Source of the DNA: JABHCC01 sp034658635
GTDB taxonomy: Bacteria > Bacteroidota > Bacteroidia > Bacteroidales > UBA12481
Direction of reading: 5' to 3'
NCBI GenBank assembly: GCA_034658635.1
Contig: JAYEFL010000097.1
Span: 1-64,000 of the forward strand
Length of the DNA stretch: 64,000 bases
The stretch's first letter is position 1. Each line of letters starts with the position of its first letter. The notes under the pieces were generated by a model that was not told the origin of the DNA, searched no databases, and was given only the letters and a program-made list of their open reading frames with translations. Position numbers and translations under genes: made by a program. This document shows positions 1-7,061 of the stretch, piece by piece.

Positions 1-411
1 AATTCCCATATCCTTGAGAAAGAGAATTATTGATTCTTCAATGCCAAATACATATTGTTTCAGGTGAATGCCAAAATGCTCCAGATCAAAAATAGGATAT
101 CCAACTATTTGTCCCGGACCATGATAGGTGATATCCCCACCGCGATCTGTTTGATAATATGTTGCATTTATTTGCTCAAGGAATTCACTTTTAATCAGGA
201 GATTATTCTGATTTCCTGATTTTCCAAGGGTGTAAACATGCGGATGTTCAACAAAGAGCAAGACGTTATCTAATATTGAGGACTTGATTAATGGATGGTC
301 TCTGTTAAAGAGCTTAAGTTCAACTCGTTCCTTAAAGAGCTTTTCCTGGTATTCCCATGCTTCCTTATAATCAACCAAGCCTAAATCACGATATTGGATT
401 TTAATGGGCAT
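1..411 (-). CDS. lipB: Octanoyltransferase LipB (partial, C-terminus beyond the window)
   Basis: Transfers octanoyl groups from acyl carrier protein to lipoyl domains of 2-oxoacid dehydrogenases and the glycine cleavage H protein, in the cytoplasm. The reading frame is open for 137 codons to the window edge, and the product starts MPIKIQYRDLG. It contains the LipB signature GGDITYHGPGQIVGYPI, in which the conserved His lies in the substrate pocket. The catalytic Cys/Lys region lies outside the window. The start codon is 3 nt downstream of the lipA stop on the same strand, so lipA and lipB form one operon and LipB supplies the substrate of LipA. The identification is firm; the C-terminal part cannot be judged. 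Confidence 0.93.
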   Translation of the reverse strand, partial: MPIKIQYRDLGLVDYKEAWEYQEKLFKERVELKLFNRDHPLIKSSILDNVLLFVEHPHVYTLGKSGNQNNLLIKSEFLEQINATYYQTDRGGDITYHGPGQIVGYPIFDLEHFGIHLKQYVFGIEESIILFLKDMGI

Positions 412-414
412 ATA

Positions 415-1281
415 TTAAAGAATATGTTTTTCTGCGTGATAGGAAGATCTTACCAAAGGACTCGATTCAATATGTCGGAATCCTTTTTCCAGACCAATTT
501 CTTTGTATTCATTAAATTCTTCAGGACTAATCCAGCGTGTTACAGGCATGTGATCACGGGAGGGCTGAAGGTATTGGCCAATGGTTACCACTGTGCAGTC
601 AGCTTCTAGCAAATCATCCATGGTTGCCAGTATTTCATTTCTCTCTTCACCTAAGCCCAGCATAATTCCTGATTTTGCAACCAAGCCAGATTCAGCAACT
701 TGTCTGATTACTGATAGGCTCAGATCATATTTTGCTCTTGAGCGTATTAGTGGAGACAGTCTTCGTACGGTTTCTAGATTATGAGAAATAACCTCAGGTT
801 TCTCATTAATAATCATTTGAATAAGATTAGGAATGCCGTCAAAATCTGGTATCAGGGTTTCCATAGTCAAACCCGGGTTGTTCTGTTTGCAAATATTTAT
901 CGTTTTGGCCCATGCACCTGCACCTTTATCCATTAAATCGTCACGATCAACCGAAGTAATAACTGCATGTCTGATACCCATATTTTGAATTGAATCAGAA
1001 ATTCGCAGAGGTTCGCCGGGGTCAATTGCACCAGGCTTACCGGTCTTAACTCCGCAGAATTTGCATGCTCTGGTACAGATATCCCCAAGAATCATAAAGG
1101 TAGCCGTTCCATTACTCCAGCATTCGCCAATATTCGGACAATTACCAGATGTGCAGATAGTGTGTAGATTATTAGAATTGACTATTTCTCTGACTTTATG
1201 ATAATTTCCATCTTTTGGAAGCCTGGATTGCATTTTCATCCAGGATGGAAGCCTTTGTCTATTCTTGTCTGATTTACTCAT
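415..1281 (-). CDS. lipA: Lipoyl synthase LipA
   Basis: Radical SAM enzyme that inserts two sulfur atoms into protein-bound octanoyl groups to make lipoyl cofactor. Length is 288 aa, normal for the family. The auxiliary cluster cysteines are C43, C48 and C54 and the radical SAM CxxxCxxC is C69, C73, C76 (CTRACKFC). The C-terminal RSSY motif, whose Ser ligates the auxiliary cluster, is present near residue 280. lipB follows 3 nt downstream. The gene is divergent from the sulfur reductase operon, with 171 bp between them. A possible -7 box TATTTTTG lies at 1300-1307 on this strand, but no well-spaced -33 element goes with it. Confidence 0.97.
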   Translation of the reverse strand: MSKSDKNRQRLPSWMKMQSRLPKDGNYHKVREIVNSNNLHTICTSGNCPNIGECWSNGTATFMILGDICTRACKFCGVKTGKPGAIDPGEPLRISDSIQNMGIRHAVITSVDRDDLMDKGAGAWAKTINICKQNNPGLTMETLIPDFDGIPNLIQMIINEKPEVISHNLETVRRLSPLIRSRAKYDLSLSVIRQVAESGLVAKSGIMLGLGEERNEILATMDDLLEADCTVVTIGQYLQPSRDHMPVTRWISPEEFNEYKEIGLEKGFRHIESSPLVRSSYHAEKHIL

Positions 1282-1352
1282 CCTTGATTTCTAAGGCCTC
1301 AAAAATACATAAAACTATTCTGTGTTAACTGCAAAGTTAGTGCGATAGTAAG

Positions 1353-1368
1353 TGTTAATATGTTAACA
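1353..1368. promoter_or_regulatory. Dyad TGTTAA-N4-TTAACA in the lipA/psrA divergent region
   Basis: A perfect 6-bp inverted repeat with a 4-bp spacer, about 85 bp upstream of the psrA-like start and about 70 bp upstream of lipA. The geometry (6-4-6) resembles dyads bound by CRP/FNR-type regulators, which often control anaerobic respiration genes. This is inference from symmetry only; the surrounding sequence is AT-rich and chance cannot be excluded. Confidence 0.3.
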
Positions 1369-1452
1369 AATATGTGAATTAAATAGCAGTAATTTGAAAA
1401 ATCTATATATATTTACACATCTAAATTAGTCGATGTCAATATCAAATTAATT

Positions 1453-3666
1453 ATGACAAAAAGGCGCGATTTTATTAAAGTGTCAGCTTTAGGACTCGGG
1501 GCAACTGTTGTAGGAATGCCTGTCATTAAAAGTTTTGCCAAAGCAAATATTCAAACGAAAGATAATATTTTTGCCAGTATGCGACGCACTCCGACGTATT
1601 GTGAGGTGTGTTTTTGGAAATGTGCCGGATGGATCTATAAAAATGATCAGGGAGGAATCTGGAAAATTATTGGAAATGACGAAGATCTCCATAGCAATGG
1701 CCGTTTCTGTCCGAGAGGAACTGGTGGAGTGGGGATGTATACCGACAATGATCGTTTAAGAACTCCTCTTATTCGTACCGGTGAGTCAGGTAGCCAAACA
1801 TTTAGAGAAGCTAGCTGGGATGAAGCTTTGGATTTGGTAGCTAAGAGACTTAAGGAAGTGGCAGGAATACATGGGCCGGAATGTGTTGCATTATTTACTC
1901 ATGGGTCAGGTGGAAAATATTTTGGAAACCTGTTGAAGGCCTTTGGTTCAACTAATATTGCTGCTCCTAGTTATGCTCAATGTCGTGGACCAAGGGAAGT
2001 TGCTTTTATTGCAACTTTTGGAGAGGGGGTTGAATCTCCTGAGCGTACAGATATCAGGGATACTAATTGCCTTGTATTGATTGGGTCACATATTGGAGAA
2101 AACATGCATAACGGTCAGGTGCAGGAGATGTCTGATGCCATTGACAAAGGAGCAACGATAATTACTGTGGATCCCAGATATAGTACTGCAGCATCCAAAT
2201 CCAAATATTGGCTGCCTATCAAGCCTGCAACGGATATGGCTTTGTTGCTGGCATGGATGCATGTTATTATTGATGAGGAATTGTACGATAAGAAATATGT
2301 TGAAAAATATACTTTTGGCTTTGAATATTTAAAGGATCATGTAAAGAACCTGACACCGGAATGGGCATATGGTATCACAACAATTAAGCCTGATGTGATT
2401 CGCAAAACTGCAAGGGAAATGGGGCATGCATCACCTGCAGTTATTATTCACCCTGGTAGGCATGTAACCTGGTATGGTGATGATACTCAGAGATTGAGAG
2501 CAGTTGCAATACTTAATGCAATATTGGGTTCATGGGGTAGAAGAGGTGGGTTCTTCAGACCAGAAACTGCTAGTTTACCTTCTTACCCTCATCCACCTTA
2601 TCCCAAGCCAAGTAAAACCTGGAGAGATGCATTTGAAGGGCATTATGAGCTGGCAGATCTGGCTCTGGCATCTGGTATTTGCGATGCAACCATTCCTGCT
2701 CCATCCAGAGATTGCTCTTTTAAAGCATGGATTGTGAACGGTACTAATCTAATAGAAACTCTTCCTAATCAGGATAATACCATTAAGGCTATCGAAAATC
2801 TGGAGTTCATGGTTGTAATTGATACCATGCCGATGGAGATTACCGGATGGGCTGATGTAATTCTTCCAGAGTGCACATATCTTGAAAGGTATGATATGAT
2901 TCGCGCGAGTCAGCATCGTAAACCTCAGATTGCATTGAGAATGCCAGCTGTTGAACCTAAATACAATACCAAGCCTGCTTATTGGATGGCTAGAAAATTG
3001 GCTCAAAAAATGGGTTTGGGAGAGCACTTTCCGCATGAAAAACTGGAAGACTTGTTAGACTGGCAATTGAAGCAGGTTGGTTCTAGTCTTGAAGAAATGC
3101 AGAAAATAGGTGTTAAGACAATGGAAAGAGAATATGATGATCTCTATTTTGCAGATGATGAGGATGTTGAGTTTATGACAAATACAGGTAAAATCGAGCT
3201 GTATTCATCTACTTTAGCAAATCAGGGCTTTGATCCCATTCCTAAGTATACCGCCCATGAAGAACCTCAATCCGGTTTTTACCGGTTAATATACGGGCGT
3301 GCCCCAATGCACACCTTTAGTCGTACTTCAAATAACCCGAATCTTACAGATATTATGGATGAAAATAAGGTTTGGGTGAATCCAAAAGTGGCGAAAGAAT
3401 GGGGATTGGAAAATAACCAGTTAGTTCATCTGGTAAATCAGGATGGTAAGAGATCAAAATTTCCGATAAAAGTGAGGATTACCGAAAGAATTCGATGGGA
3501 TTCGGTTTATATGGTTCATGGTTTTGGTCATGATCAAAGAAAACTAACTCGTTGTTATGGCAAAGGAGCCAGTGATACAAACTTGATTTCCAGGGTTCAT
3601 ATTGACCCTATCATGGGTGGCACAGGTATGAGAGGTAATTTTGTAAGGTTTGATTTAGAAGCATAA
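1453..3666 (+). CDS. psrA: Molybdopterin oxidoreductase, polysulfide/thiosulfate reductase catalytic subunit type (PsrA/PhsA-like)
   Basis: Catalytic subunit of a complex iron-sulfur molybdoenzyme, expected to reduce polysulfide, thiosulfate or elemental sulfur in the periplasm with electrons from menaquinol. The N-terminus has a Tat twin-arginine motif (KRRDFIK) followed by a hydrophobic stretch. A [4Fe-4S] site is formed by C50, C53, C57 and C86. A Cys in YAQCRGPREV (about residue 177) is in the place of the molybdenum ligand. The 737-aa length fits PsrA/PhsA (about 750) better than tetrathionate or arsenate reductases, which are longer. The order catalytic subunit, ferredoxin, NrfD anchor is the classic psrABC arrangement, and the downstream sulfur transporters and rhodanese-like gene support a sulfur substrate. 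The exact substrate cannot be told from sequence. Confidence 0.85.
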   Translation: MTKRRDFIKVSALGLGATVVGMPVIKSFAKANIQTKDNIFASMRRTPTYCEVCFWKCAGWIYKNDQGGIWKIIGNDEDLHSNGRFCPRGTGGVGMYTDNDRLRTPLIRTGESGSQTFREASWDEALDLVAKRLKEVAGIHGPECVALFTHGSGGKYFGNLLKAFGSTNIAAPSYAQCRGPREVAFIATFGEGVESPERTDIRDTNCLVLIGSHIGENMHNGQVQEMSDAIDKGATIITVDPRYSTAASKSKYWLPIKPATDMALLLAWMHVIIDEELYDKKYVEKYTFGFEYLKDHVKNLTPEWAYGITTIKPDVIRKTAREMGHASPAVIIHPGRHVTWYGDDTQRLRAVAILNAILGSWGRRGGFFRPETASLPSYPHPPYPKPSKTWRDAFEGHYELADLALASGICDATIPAPSRDCSFKAWIVNGTNLIETLPNQDNTIKAIENLEFMVVIDTMPMEITGWADVILPECTYLERYDMIRASQHRKPQIALRMPAVEPKYNTKPAYWMARKLAQKMGLGEHFPHEKLEDLLDWQLKQVGSSLEEMQKIGVKTMEREYDDLYFADDEDVEFMTNTGKIELYSSTLANQGFDPIPKYTAHEEPQSGFYRLIYGRAPMHTFSRTSNNPNLTDIMDENKVWVNPKVAKEWGLENNQLVHLVNQDGKRSKFPIKVRITERIRWDSVYMVHGFGHDQRKLTRCYGKGASDTNLISRVHIDPIMGGTGMRGNFVRFDLEA

Positions 3667-3679
3667 AGGAGGGCCAGAC

Positions 3680-4213
3680 ATGAGATATGCAATGGCAATA
3701 GACACTAAAAAATGTGTAGGATGCAGCGACTGCGTAGTTGCCTGCCAAACAGAGAATAATGTTCCGATAGGATATTGCCGCGATTGGGTTGTAGAGGTAA
3801 CAGATGGAACTTATCCGCAATTGGAGCTGGAGATTCGGTCTGAAAGATGTAATCATTGTGACAACTCCCCATGCGTCAGATGCTGTCCTACCGGAGCCAG
3901 TCATTATAGCGATGGTGGAATAGTTCTGGTTACTCCTAATAAATGCATCGGCTGTGGAGCCTGTATTGTTTCATGCCCATATGATGCCAGATACACTCAC
4001 CCAGATGGGTACGTTGACAAATGTACGTTTTGTCTTCACCGGGTCAAAGATGGATTGCAACCTGCCTGCGTATCTGCTTGTCCTACTAAATGCATGTATT
4101 TTGGAGATCTGGATGATCCGAAGAGTGAGGTTTCGATAATCATAAAAAAAAGGAAGTGGAAGACATTGATCCCGGAAGCTGGAACTAAACCACATGTTTT
4201 CTATTTGATTTAA
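3680..4213 (+). CDS. psrB: 4Fe-4S ferredoxin subunit, PsrB-like
   Basis: Electron-transfer subunit linking the membrane anchor to the molybdenum subunit. The protein has 177 aa with four cysteine groups: CVGCSDCVVAC near residues 12-22, CNHCDNSPCVRCCP, CIGCGACIVSCP, and a C-terminal group CTFC...CVSACP. This is enough for four [4Fe-4S] clusters, the pattern of PsrB/PhsB/DmsB. It has no signal peptide of its own, as expected for a subunit co-exported with its Tat-bearing partner. An AG-rich AAAGGAGG stretch just before the start is an unusually good Shine-Dalgarno sequence for this phylum. It lies 13 bp after psrA. Confidence 0.92.
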   Translation: MRYAMAIDTKKCVGCSDCVVACQTENNVPIGYCRDWVVEVTDGTYPQLELEIRSERCNHCDNSPCVRCCPTGASHYSDGGIVLVTPNKCIGCGACIVSCPYDARYTHPDGYVDKCTFCLHRVKDGLQPACVSACPTKCMYFGDLDDPKSEVSIIIKKRKWKTLIPEAGTKPHVFYLI

Positions 4214-4234
4214 CTAACTGAATTAAGCTGAGTT

Positions 4235-5176
4235 ATGAGAGAAGAGATTATTGTAAGCGGAAGAATGAACCCAAATATTGATCCGCATTTGCATATCTGG
4301 CACTGGCAAATACCACTCTATCTGTTTCTTGGGGGATTAGCCGCTGGTTTACTGTTTTTTGTTGCTTTGTTCGTTATCCAGGGAAAAGAGGATAAATACC
4401 CAACGGCTACAAAATTGGCAACACTGGTTGTTCCTTTTCTGCTGATTCTTGGATTATTTGCTCTGTTTCTGGATCTTAAGCATAAATTGTTCTTTTGGCG
4501 CTTGTATACCACTATCAGGTTGGAATCACCAATGGGTTGGGGAGCTTGGACACTTATGATTATTACTCCTTTATCCATGATCTGGGCGGCTATGAATATC
4601 AGATTGGTTTTTCCAAACTGGAAATGGCCTTTTAAATGGCTTGATCAGCTGGAAAACTTTTTTATTAAGAATAAGAAAATATTAGCCTGGGTAACAATTT
4701 TTTATGCCCTTATCTTAGGTGTTTATACAGGCATACTATTTTCTGCATTCAACGCACGACCGCTTTGGAATACATCAATTTTAGGCCCGCTTTTTCTTGC
4801 TTCAGGACTGTCTTCCGGAGCTGCTCTTATCATTCTGATGAGTAAAAATCACTATGAGAGATTAGTTTTTGCCAAGATTGACCTGATGTTGATCGGAATA
4901 GAAATATTTCTGATAGTGCATATGTTTATGGGATTTCTTGCCAGTACACAAGTTCAGATTGATGCTGCCAATCTATTTCTTGGCGGCCCTTATACTGCTC
5001 CTTTCTGGGTGTTTGTTGTTGGACTTGGTCTAGTGTTACCAGCTCTTCTGGAAATCATGGAACTTGCTAAGATTAAGATTCCAGCTTTTATTCCTGCCTT
5101 ACTTGTTCTTATGGGTGGAGTCATTCTGAGATTCATTATAGCAAATGCCGGACAATTAAGTAGATGGTTGTATTAA
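4235..5176 (+). CDS. psrC: NrfD/PsrC-type membrane anchor, quinol-oxidising subunit
   Basis: Integral membrane subunit of the NrfD/PsrC family that oxidises menaquinol and passes electrons to the ferredoxin subunit. It has 313 aa with about eight to nine hydrophobic segments, starting at IPLYLFLGGLAAGLLFFVAL and ending near residue 305. There is an alternative start 30 nt downstream (MNPNIDPHLH), which gives the usual short N-terminus of this family. It is the third gene of the psrABC-like set, 21 bp after psrB. The family is sure; the substrate of the complex is inferred from the neighbours. Confidence 0.9.
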   Translation: MREEIIVSGRMNPNIDPHLHIWHWQIPLYLFLGGLAAGLLFFVALFVIQGKEDKYPTATKLATLVVPFLLILGLFALFLDLKHKLFFWRLYTTIRLESPMGWGAWTLMIITPLSMIWAAMNIRLVFPNWKWPFKWLDQLENFFIKNKKILAWVTIFYALILGVYTGILFSAFNARPLWNTSILGPLFLASGLSSGAALIILMSKNHYERLVFAKIDLMLIGIEIFLIVHMFMGFLASTQVQIDAANLFLGGPYTAPFWVFVVGLGLVLPALLEIMELAKIKIPAFIPALLVLMGGVILRFIIANAGQLSRWLY

Positions 5177-5200
5177 AAATATTTGAAACAAACAGATAAA

Positions 5201-5728
5201 ATGGAAAACAAGACTAAGCGCTCACGCAAGTATTTGAACCCATACCTGGGCGGTGTATTATTGGGACTGGTATTAATTGCGGCCAATTATGTTTCTGGAC
5301 GTGGATTAGGAGCCAGTGGAGCTTTGAAGAGTGCAATTGTAAGCTCAGTTTCTACAGTAGCGCCAGAGCATACAAAAACAGCGACTTTCTATCAGGATTA
5401 TTTGACTTCGCATCCTGAGCCTATGAAATCATGGTTGGTATTTCAGATGCTTGGTGTTTTGGTCGGAGGCTTTCTTTCAGGAGCTATTTCCGGTAGATTG
5501 AAATTGAAGGTTGAGCATAGTCCAAAGATTACTTCAAAAAAAAGATTGATTTTTGCGCTGTTTGGTGGAGTGTTATTTGGCTTTGGTTCTCAATTAGGAA
5601 GAGGGTGTACCTCAGGCTCAGCACTTAGTGGTATGGCAGTTATCTCACTTGGGGGCTTTATAACCATGGCTGCAATTTTTGGAACAGCATTCGCTCTAGC
5701 ATATTTTTTAAGAAAAAACTGGATTTAA
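5201..5728 (+). CDS. YeeE/YedE family sulfur transporter, half-size subunit 1
   Basis: Half-size member of the YeeE/YedE family, whose characterised members (TsuA) import thiosulfate through a path of conserved cysteines. The product from the ATG at 5201 has 175 aa, with four to five membrane segments and the motif GRGCTSGSALSGM, which carries the family Cys. A TTG codon at 5183 would add six residues, but the ATG leaves a normal 24-bp gap after psrC and is preferred. Together with the next gene it makes one full-length YeeE/YedE equivalent. Expected role: moving a sulfur compound across the inner membrane next to the sulfur reductase. Confidence 0.85.
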   Translation: MENKTKRSRKYLNPYLGGVLLGLVLIAANYVSGRGLGASGALKSAIVSSVSTVAPEHTKTATFYQDYLTSHPEPMKSWLVFQMLGVLVGGFLSGAISGRLKLKVEHSPKITSKKRLIFALFGGVLFGFGSQLGRGCTSGSALSGMAVISLGGFITMAAIFGTAFALAYFLRKNWI

Positions 5729-5740
5729 GAGGATTATATT

Positions 5741-6331
5741 ATGGGACCATTAGTAGTAAACGAAATAATATCACAGAATACCAATTTGCTTTTAGCCTTT
5801 ATAATTGGAATTGGTTTTGGATTAGTACTGGAAAGTAGCGGGTTCTCTTCATCAAGAAAACTTGCCGGTGTGTTTTATGGCTATGATACTGTTGTTTTAA
5901 AAGTGTTTTTCACAGCAGCTATAACCGCTATAATTGGACTATTATTTATGAGCCTTTTCGGCTGGATAGATTTAGATCTGGTTTATATTAACCCCACTTA
6001 TGTGCCTTCAGCTCTGGCTGGTGGTGCAATAATGGGAGCAGGCTTTATCTTAGGCGGTTTTTGTCCGGGTACAAGTTTCTGCGCTGCCTCTATTGGAAAA
6101 ATAGATGCAATGATCTTTGTGGGGGGCTTGTTTATCGGAATTCTGATTTTTGCTGAAGGGTATCCCCTTTGGGAGGATTTCTATAAGTCAGGATTTAAAG
6201 GTATACCCAAACTAAGTGAGAGTTTAGGACTGAGTGATGGAACTCTGGCATTTGGAGTTATTCTGGCTGCTGTCGGAATGTTTTTTGTTGGAGAATGGGC
6301 AGAAAAGAAATTTCCTCAAAAGGAGTATTAA
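5741..6331 (+). CDS. YeeE/YedE family sulfur transporter, half-size subunit 2 (DUF6691-like)
   Basis: Second half-size YeeE/YedE protein, 196 aa, with five or so hydrophobic segments. The motif GGFCPGTSFCAASIGKIDAM holds two cysteines of the kind that line the thiosulfate path in TsuA. It follows the first half by 12 bp, and the pair very probably assembles as a heterodimer. A TAA stop at 6329-6331 is followed by 112 nt containing a separate promoter for the next gene, so the sulfur operon has at least two transcription starts. Confidence 0.85.
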   Translation: MGPLVVNEIISQNTNLLLAFIIGIGFGLVLESSGFSSSRKLAGVFYGYDTVVLKVFFTAAITAIIGLLFMSLFGWIDLDLVYINPTYVPSALAGGAIMGAGFILGGFCPGTSFCAASIGKIDAMIFVGGLFIGILIFAEGYPLWEDFYKSGFKGIPKLSESLGLSDGTLAFGVILAAVGMFFVGEWAEKKFPQKEY

Positions 6332-6343
6332 AATTTAAGAAAA

Positions 6344-6423
6344 TGAACCGAACATGACAAAAGGAAAACTATTTTGACGCACACGCGGATGATTATTTTT
6401 GTTATGTGAGCTACATACGACAA
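6344..6423 (+). repeat. Regulatory repeat copy A (80 bp, 79/80 identical to 29771-29850)
   Basis: An 80-bp block beginning TGAACCGAACATGAC and ending CATACGACAA. Its only other copy seen in the window is on the minus strand at 29771-29850, with one substitution (T here, A there, just before TTGACGC). Similarity continues at 15 of 20 positions up to the start codon, including AAATATA and CGGATGAAA. The whole intergenic region is 112 nt in both places. No terminal inverted repeats or target duplications are visible, so it does not look like a classical mobile element. Confidence 0.95.
6373..6401 (+). promoter_or_regulatory. Bacteroidota promoter of the rhodanese-like gene
   Basis: TTTG (6373-6376), 17 nt, then TATTTTTG (6394-6401), an exact match to TAnnTTTG with family-typical spacing. 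Transcription should begin near 6406-6408, giving a leader of about 36 nt. A TATGT-GAGCT-ACATA dyad at 6403-6417 overlaps the predicted start and could be an operator. All of this lies inside the repeated block. Confidence 0.75.
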
Positions 6424-6443
6424 ATACAATTAAATATAAACGG

Positions 6444-7061
6444 ATGAAACCAAGAATTATTTTATCGATTGCTGTTGTTGGATTGGGGCTGATAATTGCT
6501 GCAGTGCCTCAGAACACTACTCACCCATATAAGCTGACAGCAGAAGAAATGCTGGAAGAAGTCTATAGCAGAGTGCAATACTTCAGTGCTGATGAGGTTG
6601 CAGATCTATTAATAAAGAAGGATCCTTCGATTCAATTAATTGATGTTAGAGACCCTGATGAGTTTGAAAAATTCAGTCTTCCTACCGCTTTTAATATCCC
6701 ATTGCCTAGCCTTTTGTCAGAGGAATGGATTCCATATCTGGATCAGGATGTAAGGATGAATATTTTTTATTCAAATGGATCTTTAAAAGCCAATGAGGCG
6801 TGGATGTTAACACGACAATTAGGATTTGAAAACAATTATGTTTTGGAAGGAGGCTTAAATTATTGGGCAGAAGCCATTCTGAATCCCCAGAAACCGTCTA
6901 GTACAAGTCCGAATGAAGAATTTGCTAAATATGACTTCAGAAAGGGAGCTTCTGCAGCTTTAGGCGGTGGTAGCCTCAGTATGTCAAGTAGCAGCTCATC
7001 ATCAGCTAAACCAAAGATCGCTACACGTCCTAAAAAGAAAAGAGCAGCAGGAGGTTGTTAA
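6444..7061 (+). CDS. Periplasmic rhodanese-like protein with Ser in place of the catalytic Cys and a C-terminal Gly-Gly-Cys
   Basis: 205 aa from the ATG at 6444; the TTG at 6399 would lie in the promoter region and is rejected. An N-terminal hydrophobic segment (residues 4-21) serves as signal or anchor. A rhodanese fold follows, with the signature LIDVRDPDEF (65-74) and a C-terminal EGGLNYW (135-141). In active rhodaneses the loop after the central strand begins with Cys; here the aligned text is FYSNGSLKA, with Ser110 at that position. The protein has one Cys only, the last residue (C205), in RAAGGC-COOH after a Gly/Ser/Lys-rich tail (165-200). Such a tail resembles the swinging arms of sulfur carriers. 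It ends directly against the convergent 7062-8198 gene. The sulfur-carrier role is an inference. Confidence 0.8.
   Translation: MKPRIILSIAVVGLGLIIAAVPQNTTHPYKLTAEEMLEEVYSRVQYFSADEVADLLIKKDPSIQLIDVRDPDEFEKFSLPTAFNIPLPSLLSEEWIPYLDQDVRMNIFYSNGSLKANEAWMLTRQLGFENNYVLEGGLNYWAEAILNPQKPSSTSPNEEFAKYDFRKGASAALGGGSLSMSSSSSSSAKPKIATRPKKKRAAGGC

Noticed and set aside
1453..3666. Assignment as tetrathionate or arsenate reductase
   Set aside because: The protein is too short for either, and the neighbouring genes handle sulfur compounds; no arsenic genes are present.
6344..6423. The 80-bp repeat as a miniature transposable element
   Set aside because: No terminal inverted repeats, no target duplication, and identical distances to both the upstream stop and downstream start codons in the two copies. 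A duplicated regulatory region fits better, though a genome-wide copy count would settle it.
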